Assembly: GCA_018818165.1 (NCBI GenBank)
Contig: JAHISP010000086.1
Coordinates: forward strand, 1-45,272
From: Bacteroidota bacterium
GTDB lineage: Bacteria; Bacteroidota; Ignavibacteria; Ignavibacteriales; Melioribacteraceae
DNA length: 45,272 bases
Reading direction: 5' to 3'
The notes beneath the pieces are model-generated. The model made no database searches and had not been told where the DNA came from. It saw only the letters and a program-made list of their open reading frames with translations. The translations under genes and the position numbers were made by a program. How positions within the stretch are numbered: the first letter of the stretch is position 1; each line of letters begins with the position of its first letter. Below are positions 25,553 to 34,593 of this stretch, piece after piece.

Positions 25553-27160
25553 TTACTTTACAAATTGCTTGGCATAATATTTTGGAGTAAGTTCCTCTCC
25601 AGTAGCTTTTTCAATTAATTCATTCCAAGGAAATAATGCTCCATATGAGAAAAATAAATGTTTTAGATAGTCTCCAACTTCTGTTTTTCCAACAAAACTT
25701 TCGGTATTATTTTTAGGCAATTTTAGAACTTTTGTTGTGATGAAATTGTGCAATTGCGAAGCCAGCAATTCGCCTAACATATAGTTATGGTAATATGCAG
25801 GATAGAGTGCTATATGAATCTTGGCAGCCCAATCGGGTTCATTTCGCCCTTCTGGCTTTTTAATTAACTGATATTTCTCAACCAATTGCCACCATATTGC
25901 ATTCAAATCTTGGTCTGGATTTGAGTACATTTCTTTTTCAAAATGATACATAACTTGCACCCAACGACTAAAAATTAGCTGCTCGCTTCTTAATGAATTA
26001 AAACTTAGCTCAGCAATTTTGGCGGCATCTTTTTCTGAAATTCCAACCATTTCTTTAAGCCATTCGGGATTATGCGATAAACGCCCAAACAGCATTGCAA
26101 TTGCTTCTGTTGTGAAAATGTGACCATAAATTCTTAGTTGCCAAGGTAGTTTGGATGAAATGTTTTTATCATAAACTGCATGCCCAAACTCGTGAAGCAT
26201 GGTTCCCATCCATCTTTGATTTTGTTTAATATTGCAAAGCACTCTAATATCGCCATTTCTATCAATATCAGTGCAGTATGCGTGCTGATATTTTCCATCC
26301 TTTTCATATAAATCACTATTGGCAATTAAGTCATCAATATTAAGGTTTATTCCATTAAAATAATCTTGTGTTATTTTACTTATATTTTTATTCTCAAAGT
26401 GCTTATCAATATCGGTATCATAAATTTTTGGTCCCTGCTGAAAAAATTTGTCCTCATAATGCCAAGGCATAAGTTCATCTTTTGGGATTCCAAATTTTAC
26501 AGAAAGGTAATCATCAATTTCATCTTTTAGTTGTTCAAAACTAATTTCAATTAGTGAGTTAAGTTCATTAAAAAGATTATCGAGTGAAGCGTAATCTTGT
26601 TCGTTTAGTTTAAGAGACATATCATGATAATTTTCAAATCCTAAATCACGCGCGCCTTTGTTTCTTAGCTTCACTAATTTAAGAACATCTTCTGCAACAA
26701 CTTTTCCAATTTTTTTACTTTCTTCCCAAACAGTTTTTAGTTCAGCAGAGTTAGTTGAATTATCAAGAATTTTATCAATTTCATTATCGGATATTTTGTT
26801 ACCATTAAATTCAGCTCGGAAAGTTGAAAAATCTTTTTCAATTTTTATAGATAGATTAATAATTTCTTTATGTAATTCTTCGCTAAATTGATTGCCTGCA
26901 AACTCGTTGTAAATCAATTGGAGTTCTCTTTGTTTAACTACATCCTTAATTTCACCAGAATCCTTAAACTCCTTTAACTGCTTAAATAATTCCTTATCAG
27001 AATATATCCTGCTCATTTCTAATTGGAGTTTTGCTGCCTCGTTATAGTCCTCTTCCAAGCCGCTAATTGAAGCATCAAAATATTTGAGATTTGATTGAGC
27101 ACTTAGAGTCTCTATTCTATAATAATACTCTTCTAAAAATTGATAAAACTTTTCTTCCAT
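25553..27160 (-). CDS. M2/M3-like zinc metallopeptidase (gluzincin)
   Basis: 535 aa from the ATG at 27160 (a TTG 12 bp upstream is open). The zinc site is MLHEFGHAVY (His323, Glu324, His327) with the third ligand Glu352 in TTEAIAMLFGR. This spacing and LPWQLR between them match bacterial proteins annotated as M2 (ACE-like) or M3-type peptidases. The N-terminal half is helical and long, as in enzymes with a deep closed groove for short peptides. There is no signal peptide, so it is probably a cytoplasmic oligopeptidase or carboxypeptidase. It lies 22 bp downstream of the groES-like gene on the same strand. Confidence 0.88.
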   Translation of the reverse strand: MEEKFYQFLEEYYYRIETLSAQSNLKYFDASISGLEEDYNEAAKLQLEMSRIYSDKELFKQLKEFKDSGEIKDVVKQRELQLIYNEFAGNQFSEELHKEIINLSIKIEKDFSTFRAEFNGNKISDNEIDKILDNSTNSAELKTVWEESKKIGKVVAEDVLKLVKLRNKGARDLGFENYHDMSLKLNEQDYASLDNLFNELNSLIEISFEQLKDEIDDYLSVKFGIPKDELMPWHYEDKFFQQGPKIYDTDIDKHFENKNISKITQDYFNGINLNIDDLIANSDLYEKDGKYQHAYCTDIDRNGDIRVLCNIKQNQRWMGTMLHEFGHAVYDKNISSKLPWQLRIYGHIFTTEAIAMLFGRLSHNPEWLKEMVGISEKDAAKIAELSFNSLRSEQLIFSRWVQVMYHFEKEMYSNPDQDLNAIWWQLVEKYQLIKKPEGRNEPDWAAKIHIALYPAYYHNYMLGELLASQLHNFITTKVLKLPKNNTESFVGKTEVGDYLKHLFFSYGALFPWNELIEKATGEELTPKYYAKQFVK

Positions 27161-27182
27161 TAAATTACCCAACCCAATCTTT

Positions 27183-27548
27183 TCATTTTATATTTAATAA
27201 ATCATTATCTCTAACTAACAATAGAATGGCAGACTGCGCCACAATAACCAATTTTTCTCCATCCAATTCTATCTCAATTGCATCTTTTTTTAGGAACAAT
27301 GCTTGGTCACCTTCCATAGCTTCCAAAGGAATGTATTTTGTTGCATTAGGGCTTTTCCATGTTTCATCCTCAGTGGGTGCGCCAACAGGATATCCTGGTC
27401 CCACTTTTAATACATATCCACTGTGAACTTTTTCCTTTTCAATAACATTAGGTGGTAAATATAAACCGCCTTGCGATTTTTTATTACCTTCAAAAGGACG
27501 AATTAAAACTTTATCGCCAACTATTATTATTTTTTGTGTGTCTATCAT
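27183..27548 (-). CDS. Divergent GroES-like co-chaperonin
   Basis: 121 aa. VGDKVLIRPFE, GGLYLPPNVIEKEKVHSGYV and LKVGPGYPVG match the GroES fold and mobile-loop region, with a longer loop (about 54-75, EDETWKSPNATKY) than the usual 95-aa GroES. The C-terminal LVIVAQSAILLLV differs from the canonical DVLAVLE end. No groEL lies in the window, so this is likely a second, stand-alone GroES paralogue. It is followed by the metallopeptidase gene after 22 bp. Whether it still caps GroEL cannot be judged here. Confidence 0.85.
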   Translation of the reverse strand: MIDTQKIIIVGDKVLIRPFEGNKKSQGGLYLPPNVIEKEKVHSGYVLKVGPGYPVGAPTEDETWKSPNATKYIPLEAMEGDQALFLKKDAIEIELDGEKLVIVAQSAILLLVRDNDLLNIK

Positions 27549-27726
27549 TACTTTCTCAGTTTAATATTACAAATATAGTAAAATGAAAACATTTTAATTG
27601 ATGTGTGGAAAAGGGATAAATATAAGTGTGGTAAAAAGAAAATTCTTTGCAAAACAGGATTCTAATAGCTAATTTTCTATGAGATTTCGCAAAATAAAAT
27701 TAATATTATTCATAAAAAGGACTGTC

Positions 27727-28323
27727 ATGCGTAAAATTACAATTCTTTTATCATTGCTATTTATTTCCTCTAATTCCACAATGTTTTCACAAGAATATTT
27801 CCAAGATGTTACAAGAACCGAATCTTGGTATACTTATTGGGGCATTGGATACTCTGGCATTAGCTATCCAAGTGAAGTTCAAAAAGTATTTGATTTACTC
27901 AATGAGCAAAATGGAACAACTAATATTTCAATAAATTTAGACCTTTTAGGAATTTATTTTAATGTTACTCCTAAAACAATTGCGGGCGTAATTATTAATG
28001 CCGTTGGTGATAGATATGAAAAAGATGGGAATTATATTCAGTTTAACCAATATCTCTATAGTGCTAGTGTTATTCATTATTTAGGTGAATATTTTGGAAG
28101 CGGTCCTTTTCTTAGAACAGATATCGGGTTAGCAAAAATGGCTATGCAAAGTTCTGATGGTTCAACAAAACATAGCGATAGTGGCTTTGGAGCTTTAATA
28201 GGTGGCGGCTGGTCTTTTGATTTTGGCGGAACAAGACTTTTGCTAAATGTTAATTACACTTATCGCAATGTAGAAAGCGAAACTTATAATGCAATTAGTT
28301 TTTCTGTTGGTGGTTTGTTTTAA
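27727..28323 (+). CDS. Exported beta-rich (outer-membrane barrel-like) protein
   Basis: 198 aa from the ATG at 27727 (MRKITILLSLLF); a longer frame upstream lacks a signal-peptide start. The signal peptide ends near MFSQ. The mature protein is built of alternating, aromatic and glycine-rich strands (WYTYWGIGYSGISY, FGALIGGGWSFDFGG, LLNVNYTYRNV) and ends with a C-terminal hydrophobic strand (FSVGGLF), as small outer-membrane barrels do. Function unknown. A clear terminator follows 40 bp downstream. Confidence 0.75.
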   Translation: MRKITILLSLLFISSNSTMFSQEYFQDVTRTESWYTYWGIGYSGISYPSEVQKVFDLLNEQNGTTNISINLDLLGIYFNVTPKTIAGVIINAVGDRYEKDGNYIQFNQYLYSASVIHYLGEYFGSGPFLRTDIGLAKMAMQSSDGSTKHSDSGFGALIGGGWSFDFGGTRLLLNVNYTYRNVESETYNAISFSVGGLF

Positions 28324-28364
28324 CTCAAATTCGCTTTTTCATTATTTTTCCCATGTAAAAAGCA

Positions 28365-28393
28365 TCCCGAGAAAAACTCGGGACAAGTTTTTT
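28365..28393 (+). terminator. Intrinsic terminator
   Basis: TCCCGAG (28365-28371) pairs perfectly with CTCGGGA (28377-28383) over a five-A loop, followed closely by six T residues. It lies about 40 bp after the exported barrel-like gene. Confidence 0.9.
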
Positions 28394-28476
28394 ATATTTA
28401 TTAATTTTGTTTCTATTGTAAACAAGGTTAACTTCATTTTTAGTAGATTTATTAAAAAAATAATTATATTACATTT

Positions 28477-28770
28477 ATGAAATTACAGCAAAAACATATT
28501 GATCGAATAAAGATTTTTTTTAATAACAAACCTGTTTTAAAAGCATATTTATTTGGCTCATACTCTCGCGGAGATGCTAACGAAAATAGCGATATTGATA
28601 TTCTTGTTGAATTAGATTATTCAAAACAAATTGGACTTGAGTTTGTCCAAATGCAATTAGACCTACAAGACTTACTTCACCATAAAGTTGATCTTCTTTC
28701 TGCAAAAGCAGTTTCAAAATACATTTATCCAATTATTGAAAATGAAAAATATTTGATTTATGAAAAATAG
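28477..28770 (+). CDS. mntA: MntA-like minimal nucleotidyltransferase antitoxin
   Basis: 97 aa. The nucleotidyltransferase motif GSYSRGDANENSDIDILVE fits GSX10DXD exactly (Gly27-Ser28, Asp39, Asp41). In MntA-HepT systems this protein AMPylates a tyrosine of the HEPN toxin to silence it. It overlaps the next gene by 11 bp, as a co-translated pair. The preceding terminator at 28365 isolates it from the upstream gene, so it should have its own promoter in the AT-rich 80 bp before the start. Confidence 0.9.
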   Translation: MKLQQKHIDRIKIFFNNKPVLKAYLFGSYSRGDANENSDIDILVELDYSKQIGLEFVQMQLDLQDLLHHKVDLLSAKAVSKYIYPIIENEKYLIYEK

Positions 28771-29104
28771 TCTGGGTGATAGGGTAAGGCTCCTGCATAT
28801 TCAAGATGCTATTTTAGAGATTGTATCCTACACTAATAATATTTCATTTGAAGAATTTACTTCAAATTCGATGATTTTGTTTGCATCAGTAAAACAATTA
28901 GAAATAATTGGTGAAGCAACCAATAACATTACTGAACATTTTCAAAAAACATATAATGAAATTGAATGGCGTACAATCATAGGTCTAAGAAATTTATTAG
29001 TTCATGAATATTTTGGAATTGACGAAGAAATAGTTTGGGGAATTATACAGAAAGATTTACCCAAACTGCAAGAAGAAGTTAAACAAATTCTTGCACAGTT
29101 ATAA
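28760..29104 (+). CDS. hepT: HepT-like HEPN toxin (DUF86)
   Basis: 114 aa, helical. The catalytic RX4-6HXY motif is visible in LRNLLVHEYFG (Arg77, His82, Tyr84), matching HepT ribonucleases; Tyr84 is the expected AMPylation target of the partner. The family cleaves RNA and causes growth arrest when the antitoxin is lost. It overlaps mntA by 11 bp. Such pairs are frequent in defence islands and mobile regions, which fits the nuclease gene that follows. Confidence 0.9.
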   Translation: MKNSLGDRVRLLHIQDAILEIVSYTNNISFEEFTSNSMILFASVKQLEIIGEATNNITEHFQKTYNEIEWRTIIGLRNLLVHEYFGIDEEIVWGIIQKDLPKLQEEVKQILAQL

Positions 29105-29265
29105 GTTGGTATAATTGACAATGATATTTTCCTTTGCTAAAAGAGAAGGTTTATCAAATAATATTTAAGATAAATTAAATGACTTATGACGATAAATAGA
29201 AAAATATTTCAGCATGCTAAATAAATGCCGTTTACGTCGGGTTAGTAGTTATACACGTTGATAAA

Positions 29266-30222
29266 ATGAGTCTACAATCAGAAAAATTTGAAAAGCAAAT
29301 AGAAAGGATTCATTTCCTTTTATGTCAAGATGATGCTATTGTAACTTGGAACGACAAAATAGTCGACCCAGATAACCCAAATCAATTGAGACAAATTGAT
29401 ATTACGATAAAATCTGGTAATTATTTGACAATGATTGAATGTAGATTTCAGAAGAAAAAACAAGATGTTAAATGGATAGAAGAATTGATGGGGAGAAGGA
29501 CAAGTTTAAGAGCTGATTCTCTAATTGCAGTTTCTTCATCTGGCTTTACGGAAGGAGCGATAAAAAAAGCAATAAAATATGGTGTCATTTTAAGAGATAC
29601 AAAATCACTCACAGAAGAGGAAATTCAAAGATGGGGACACCCTACCAAAGTAAGTCTGAAATACTTCCATTATGAAAATGTAATAATAAAATTCGTCATG
29701 AAATCAACAAGTGATGTAATATTCGACCAAAATACTTTGTTAAGCGAGATAAAAAAAGAGAATCTATTTTCTACTATATTTGAGAGGGTGGCTCAAGAAA
29801 TTCTGAATGCAAATGTCCCTGATATTCCGATCAAAATTAAAGTCCCATTTATGATAGAAGGTTTAAATATCTCTAGTTGTGATGTGCTATCAATTATATT
29901 TGAAGCTGATTTCCATGTAATAAAGACTAATTTGGATACTCCTTCTGTTGTTGTATATGACGATCCAAGAATCCTTCCGATTGAACGAAACATTTCCATT
30001 GAGAAATATGAATTAGATACTTTCGAAATAACTAAATCTTCAAATAATGTTTCTGTAATAATGGACTTATCACATATAAAGAATCCAATAAATACTCAAT
30101 TCAGAAGTAGCAATTTTAATTTTGAAAGAGAAATGAATCTCAACTACATAGAATTTGTAGGTCGACCGAATTTTGATTTCGGATTAGAGAATATTATACT
30201 AGAAATCAATTATTTAAAATAA
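29266..30222 (+). CDS. PD-(D/E)XK nuclease-like (Mrr-type) protein
   Basis: 318 aa. Residues about 1-125 form a restriction-endonuclease-like fold: the catalytic pattern reads QIDITIKSGNYLTMIECRF (Asp45 and Glu58-Cys-Arg60), with the usual final Lys replaced by Arg, followed by IEELMGRRTSLRADSLIAVS and SGFTEGAIKKA as in Mrr_cat proteins. The C-terminal 190 aa show no recognised domain and could recognise a target. No methyltransferase is adjacent, so it may be a stand-alone or type IV-like enzyme. It follows mntA-hepT after 161 bp of AT-rich DNA. Whether the ECR variant cuts DNA is unknown. Confidence 0.75.
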   Translation: MSLQSEKFEKQIERIHFLLCQDDAIVTWNDKIVDPDNPNQLRQIDITIKSGNYLTMIECRFQKKKQDVKWIEELMGRRTSLRADSLIAVSSSGFTEGAIKKAIKYGVILRDTKSLTEEEIQRWGHPTKVSLKYFHYENVIIKFVMKSTSDVIFDQNTLLSEIKKENLFSTIFERVAQEILNANVPDIPIKIKVPFMIEGLNISSCDVLSIIFEADFHVIKTNLDTPSVVVYDDPRILPIERNISIEKYELDTFEITKSSNNVSVIMDLSHIKNPINTQFRSSNFNFEREMNLNYIEFVGRPNFDFGLENIILEINYLK

Positions 30223-30318
30223 AACGAGTATAATGTTATAGAGAATTCATACAAAACCCCACAAAAATAACGAGGTAAACTCTGCTTAGGTGTTAAATTT
30301 GAAAAGAGTTAATTATTC

Positions 30319-31452
30319 TTAAATCCAGTATTGCGAAACCGAATCCATCAATCTTCTTATTACATCTTTATTAATTTTTAATATTTCATCGCGTCTTGGA
30401 ATTATTTCATAAGCTGGTAATTTATCGTGCAAAGTATTTGGAATTGTTTTACCAAGAATTTGTTCCCAATGGTTTTTCCAATTTTCGGGCAAATATTCTG
30501 GCATTTCTAAATTATTAAGAATAAGATATAGCAAAGCCCAGATTCTTGGTGTTGCTGTTGAAGAATAACCTCCGCCTAAAGTAAAAAGAACTTTCCCATT
30601 GCAGCTTTTATCAGCATAATCAATTATTTGACGAAAGATTTTTTCATAATCGTGAGTGGTTAATAAATTATCAGCAAGAGGGTCGGCAAAATGCGCATCT
30701 GCTCCGGCTTGCACAACAAGTGCATCTGGCTTAAACCAAGATAGTGCAGGTTTTACTACTTTTTCTAAAACTTCAAAATAAGAATCACCTTCAGAAAAAG
30801 GTTCTAAGGGAATATTTAATTTCAATGAGCGTCCACTTCCTTGACCCAATTCGTGCAGCCAACCTTTCCCCGGGAAAAGATATTCGCCAGATTCATGAAT
30901 TGAAATAGTCATTACATTTCCGTTTGAATAAAACATTTCCTGAACACCATCACCGTGATGAACATCAATGTCCAAATAAGCAACGTGCCAGCCATGATTT
31001 ACCATTTCGGTAATTGCCATTGATAAATCGTTATAGAGACAAAATCCAGAAGCAAGATTATGATGCGCGTGATGGAAGCCACCGCCAAGCTGCAAAACTT
31101 TTTTAGCTTTGTTTTCTATTAGCAATTTTGCACCTAAAACAGTTCCACCAACTTGATATCTTGCACCTTCCGCCATTCCTAGAGAAATTGGGTTATCAGA
31201 ATTGCCCAAACCAAATATATCAATTCCATTTAATACAGCACCAGAGCTAACTTGCTCAATTGCATCAATATATTTAGAGTCGTGAATTGCTTCAAGTTCA
31301 ACTGGGTTGATAGCATTTGGTTCTATTGGCTCTTTATAAACATTCCATTCTTTGAGTAACTCAATTAGCATTTCCACTCTTCTCGGGCTGAATGGATGCA
31401 ATTCTCCCAAATTGTACATACTATATTTTGGATTATAAATTACTCTACACAT
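30319..31452 (-). CDS. acuC: AcuC-like class I/II histone-deacetylase-fold protein
   Basis: 377 aa from the ATG at 31452; it overlaps the acuB-like stop by 13 bp, so translation is coupled. Zinc-deacetylase landmarks are present: GGGFHHAHHNLASGFCLYND, LDIDVHHGDGVQE, VQAGADAHFADPL and TLGGGYS. In Bacillus, AcuC removes acetyl groups from acetyl-CoA synthetase and so switches it on. The same role is likely here because acs, a Pat-like acetyltransferase and an AcuB-like protein precede it on the same strand. It ends about 95 bp before the convergent nuclease gene. Confidence 0.93.
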   Translation of the reverse strand: MCRVIYNPKYSMYNLGELHPFSPRRVEMLIELLKEWNVYKEPIEPNAINPVELEAIHDSKYIDAIEQVSSGAVLNGIDIFGLGNSDNPISLGMAEGARYQVGGTVLGAKLLIENKAKKVLQLGGGFHHAHHNLASGFCLYNDLSMAITEMVNHGWHVAYLDIDVHHGDGVQEMFYSNGNVMTISIHESGEYLFPGKGWLHELGQGSGRSLKLNIPLEPFSEGDSYFEVLEKVVKPALSWFKPDALVVQAGADAHFADPLADNLLTTHDYEKIFRQIIDYADKSCNGKVLFTLGGGYSSTATPRIWALLYLILNNLEMPEYLPENWKNHWEQILGKTIPNTLHDKLPAYEIIPRRDEILKINKDVIRRLMDSVSQYWI

Positions 31453-32069
31453 GATGCTTGAATAGGCCAAAGAACTTCAAAATCCGCATTACAAATTGCT
31501 TTTGCGAGTGGTCTAATTTCCATAGTTGAAACACGAAAAACCACACGTAATTTGCCATTTGCATCTGGATAACTGAGAATTGAATGAATATTTATATTTC
31601 TATCGGCAATCAGTTTTGTGAGTTTTGCAATTTCTCCAGCACGGTCTTTTAATCTAACATCCAAGCGACCAGAAGGATAATGCACGCCAGTCATTAAAAG
31701 CATTGCATCTAATAGATTAGCAACTGTTACAATTCCAACTAATTTATAGTCATCCAAAACTGGGAGGCAACCAATTTTAAATTGTCGCATAGTTTGTATG
31801 GCAACTTCAATTGGTTCTGAAGGACGAGTAGTTTCAACAGGGTGACTCATAATTTCGGAAATCATTGTACCTGGTTCATAAGATGTTTTTGCAAACTTAC
31901 TTGTTGCCAATCTCACATCTCTATCGGAAACAATTCCAACAAGAAGGTCATTTTTAATTATTGGCAAGTGCCTAATATTATTGTCGTTCATTAAGTTATA
32001 AGTGTCACTTAACGAAGTTTCTGGGGAAATTGAAATAGGATTCAAATGCATTACTTCACGAATTAACAA
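31440..32069 (-). CDS. acuB: AcuB-like CBS-ACT protein
   Basis: 209 aa. Two CBS domains (about 1-60 and 70-130, with VGIVSDRDVRLA and VGIVTVANLLDAM) are followed by an ACT domain (about 138-205, from LDVRLKDRAGEIAKLTKLIA). CBS pairs usually bind AMP/ATP or CoA-like nucleotides and ACT domains bind small effectors, so it probably acts as a sensor in acetyl-CoA synthetase control. It starts 15 bp after the GNAT fusion gene and overlaps acuC by 13 bp. The exact partner is unknown. Confidence 0.88.
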   Translation of the reverse strand: MLIREVMHLNPISISPETSLSDTYNLMNDNNIRHLPIIKNDLLVGIVSDRDVRLATSKFAKTSYEPGTMISEIMSHPVETTRPSEPIEVAIQTMRQFKIGCLPVLDDYKLVGIVTVANLLDAMLLMTGVHYPSGRLDVRLKDRAGEIAKLTKLIADRNINIHSILSYPDANGKLRVVFRVSTMEIRPLAKAICNADFEVLWPIQASCVE

Positions 32070-32084
32070 TTTATATCTCCATAA

Positions 32085-34502
32085 TTAATAAGTTGGTCTT
32101 TTATTATCGCGAATATTTAATCTCATTTTTATTTCGCTTATTATAACTGGATTTTCGTCTTCAACTACATAAATTTCCAGGCAGCACAGCCATGGAAGTT
32201 CTTCAATCATTTGGGATAATCTTCCTAATATTTGTTTTAATCCAATGCTCGATTCAATTTTGATATATTCAAATGTTTCATCTAAATCTCTGTCTGTAAG
32301 CGGAGTTATTCTTACAAATCTTTTTTGTCCAGGAATATTTAATTCAATAACAGGCCCAAATAATGAATCTGTTTTGATATTTACATTAATTAGTTTTGAA
32401 TCAATATTATTTTCATTTGTAATCCTCATTCCAAATAAGTTTAGTATTTCGGTAGCTTCTTTAAGATTAAGATCAATAAATTCATCTAAAGTTTTATTTT
32501 CTGAAATTATCTTTTGAATTAATTTGCGAGCCTTTTCTGCTTTAACATCGCTGTACCAAACAATTTTTCCAGGCGCTTTTTTCTTGAATTCAGCATAATT
32601 TACAATTCTACCTAATGCTCGCACAGCTGATTCAGGAAATCTGAATGCAGGAAATTTTTTCTTTGAAACAGAATTGTCAGAATCATCAATTATTGATATT
32701 GTTCCAGCAGCACCCATTAAGCATAGTAGCACTGGTTTTTCTTTTCCATTTATTGTATCGGCAGCTTTAACTGCTTTTTTAATTGAAGCAGCTATTTCAC
32801 TTGAATCGTTTTTACCAACAGAAGCAAAACCAATAAGAGCTGATTGAATATTTTCATCAATAAGCATATTATAAACAGCGGTTTCGTATTTTTCAGAATT
32901 GGCAAAAGCACCTAAATTAACTAATCCATTATCATTTAGCATCAGACCATTTGCTTCACATCCATCTGCAAAAATTGTTGCCATTCCAGCAGAGTTAGCA
33001 ATTATTCCAACTTTATTTCCTTCAGGAAGTGGTTGATGTTCTAAAACAATTGCTGTATCAAATAATTCTTCGAGTGTTGGCGCAAGGATAACTCCAGCTT
33101 GATGAAATAAGGCTTCTACTTCCAAAACTCCGCCAGTCATTCCTCCACTTTTTTCTTCAATTGTTTTACGCCCCGCAACGCTGCGTGCACTTTTTACACA
33201 AAGAATTGGTTTTTTATAACTCATGCTTCTTGCTATTCGAACAAATTTTCTGGGGTTTCCAAAAGTTTCCAAATATAAAATTACTATTTGAGTGTTTGGA
33301 TCTTCTTCCCAATATTGAAGCAAATCGTTTCCTGAAACATCCGCTCTGTTACCAGCAGAAACAAAGGTTGTAAATCCAAGTCCGAGAGATTGTGCGTAAT
33401 CTAAAATTACTAAACCAAGAGCAGCTGAATGTGCAAAAAATCCTATTTTCCCTTTTTGAGTTAAGTTTGGCAAAAGGCTTGAGTTTAATCTTACTCCATC
33501 ATCTGTGTTCATAAGCCCCAAACAACTTGGACCCAAAAGCCTAACTCCGTTTGAGCGCACAAGATCAACTAATTCTTTTTGTCGTTTAATCCCTTCTTTA
33601 CCAGCTTCGGCAAAGCCTGTGGATACAACAACAATTGCTTTTGCCCCAGCTTTAATAGAATCATGAGTGGCATTTAAAACTTCTTCTGCAGGAACAGAAA
33701 TGATGGCTAAATCAATATTTTCTGATAACTGTGAAACGGAGGAAAAAGCTTTAACTCCATTTACAGAATTAAAGTTAGAATTTATTGGATAAACAGTTCC
33801 AGTAAAATTTCCAGAAAGAATATTTTTGAAAATAATATTACCAATTGAGGATGGATCTTTTTCAGCTCCAATAACAGCAATAGTTTTGGGTCTGAGCAAA
33901 GGAAAAAGAGAATTAGCTACTGCAATTCTTTCTCGCAAAGAAGTTCTTTTCCACAATGCAGCTGCGCCATCAACAGGAAATTCAACGTGAATAGTATCAG
34001 AATGCCAAACTTTATGTATTTCAAATCCAGAACTTTTAAATACATTAATCATTTGCTGATTATCAGGTAAAACTTCGGCTTCAAATTCAATTATTCCATT
34101 AGCGGAAGCTAAGCCAGCAAGTCTTTCTAAAAGCAGAGTTGAAATTCCAAGTCCTTGATAGGAATCTTCAACAAGGAAAGCTACTTCAGCAGTTCTATTG
34201 TTATTCATAGAAATGTAATTTGCTAATCCCACAACTTTTGAATCTTCATTTTCACCCTCAGTTGCAAGTAGACAGCCAGTATCGGTAAAATCTCCGTTAC
34301 ACAAATTATTAATTATTTCATCTGACACTTGAGAGATGGATGCCATAAATCTCATCCGAAGTGCTTCACGTGAAATCCTTGACATGAATGAAGTAATATT
34401 TGCTTTATCAGCAATTGTGGCAGGCTTAAGAAAAAGTCCTTGTCCATTTTTTAATAGAACATGTTCTTGGTAAAGCAAACCTTCTGGTATAATTCGGAAC
34501 AT
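32085..34502 (-). CDS. Pat-like protein acetyltransferase: GNAT + ADP-forming acyl-CoA synthetase fusion
   Basis: 805 aa from the ATG at 34502, which follows GAGGAATTA; a longer frame upstream has no such site. Residues about 18-180 are a GNAT acetyltransferase (AEVAFLVEDSYQGLGISTLL binds acetyl-CoA). Then come a CoA-binding domain (about 205-325, KTIAVIGAEKDPSSIGNIIF) and succinyl-CoA-synthetase-like domains (about 330-620, LLGPSCLGLMN and KSGGMTGGV). A C-terminal section of about 170 aa resembles a cut-down ATP-grasp half. In E. coli Pat the GNAT domain is at the C-terminus, so the order here is reversed. The family acetylates the active-site lysine of acetyl-CoA synthetase; acs is 91 bp upstream across a terminator-like hairpin. 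Confidence 0.9.
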   Translation of the reverse strand: MFRIIPEGLLYQEHVLLKNGQGLFLKPATIADKANITSFMSRISREALRMRFMASISQVSDEIINNLCNGDFTDTGCLLATEGENEDSKVVGLANYISMNNNRTAEVAFLVEDSYQGLGISTLLLERLAGLASANGIIEFEAEVLPDNQQMINVFKSSGFEIHKVWHSDTIHVEFPVDGAAALWKRTSLRERIAVANSLFPLLRPKTIAVIGAEKDPSSIGNIIFKNILSGNFTGTVYPINSNFNSVNGVKAFSSVSQLSENIDLAIISVPAEEVLNATHDSIKAGAKAIVVVSTGFAEAGKEGIKRQKELVDLVRSNGVRLLGPSCLGLMNTDDGVRLNSSLLPNLTQKGKIGFFAHSAALGLVILDYAQSLGLGFTTFVSAGNRADVSGNDLLQYWEEDPNTQIVILYLETFGNPRKFVRIARSMSYKKPILCVKSARSVAGRKTIEEKSGGMTGGVLEVEALFHQAGVILAPTLEELFDTAIVLEHQPLPEGNKVGIIANSAGMATIFADGCEANGLMLNDNGLVNLGAFANSEKYETAVYNMLIDENIQSALIGFASVGKNDSSEIAASIKKAVKAADTINGKEKPVLLCLMGAAGTISIIDDSDNSVSKKKFPAFRFPESAVRALGRIVNYAEFKKKAPGKIVWYSDVKAEKARKLIQKIISENKTLDEFIDLNLKEATEILNLFGMRITNENNIDSKLINVNIKTDSLFGPVIELNIPGQKRFVRITPLTDRDLDETFEYIKIESSIGLKQILGRLSQMIEELPWLCCLEIYVVEDENPVIISEIKMRLNIRDNKRPTY

Positions 34503-34540
34503 TAATTCCTCAATCTTTAAATCATTTAATAACAGAAAAA

Positions 34541-34581
34541 TAAACAAAAGGGAGGTTCAAACAAAAATGTTTTGAACCTCC
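34541..34581 (-). terminator. Terminator between acs and the Pat-like gene
   Basis: On the minus strand GGAGGTTCAAA (34581-34571) pairs perfectly over 11 bp with TTTGAACCTCC (34561-34551), loop of 9 bases, followed by a T-rich tail (CTTTTGTTTATTTTT). It lies 12 bp after the acs stop, so acs transcripts should end here. The three downstream genes need readthrough or another promoter within the 48 bp before the GNAT start. Confidence 0.85.
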
Positions 34582-34593
34582 AGTGGAATAGAA

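Noticed and set aside
28289-28480. 63-codon ORF after the barrel-like gene
   Set aside because: It runs straight through the clear terminator at 28365 and starts inside the upstream gene in another frame.
29220-29262. Possible integron attC-like core (GTTAGTAGTTATAC) before the nuclease gene
   Set aside because: It does not match the GTTRRRY core with a paired RYYYAAC partner, and no cassette structure or integrase is present.
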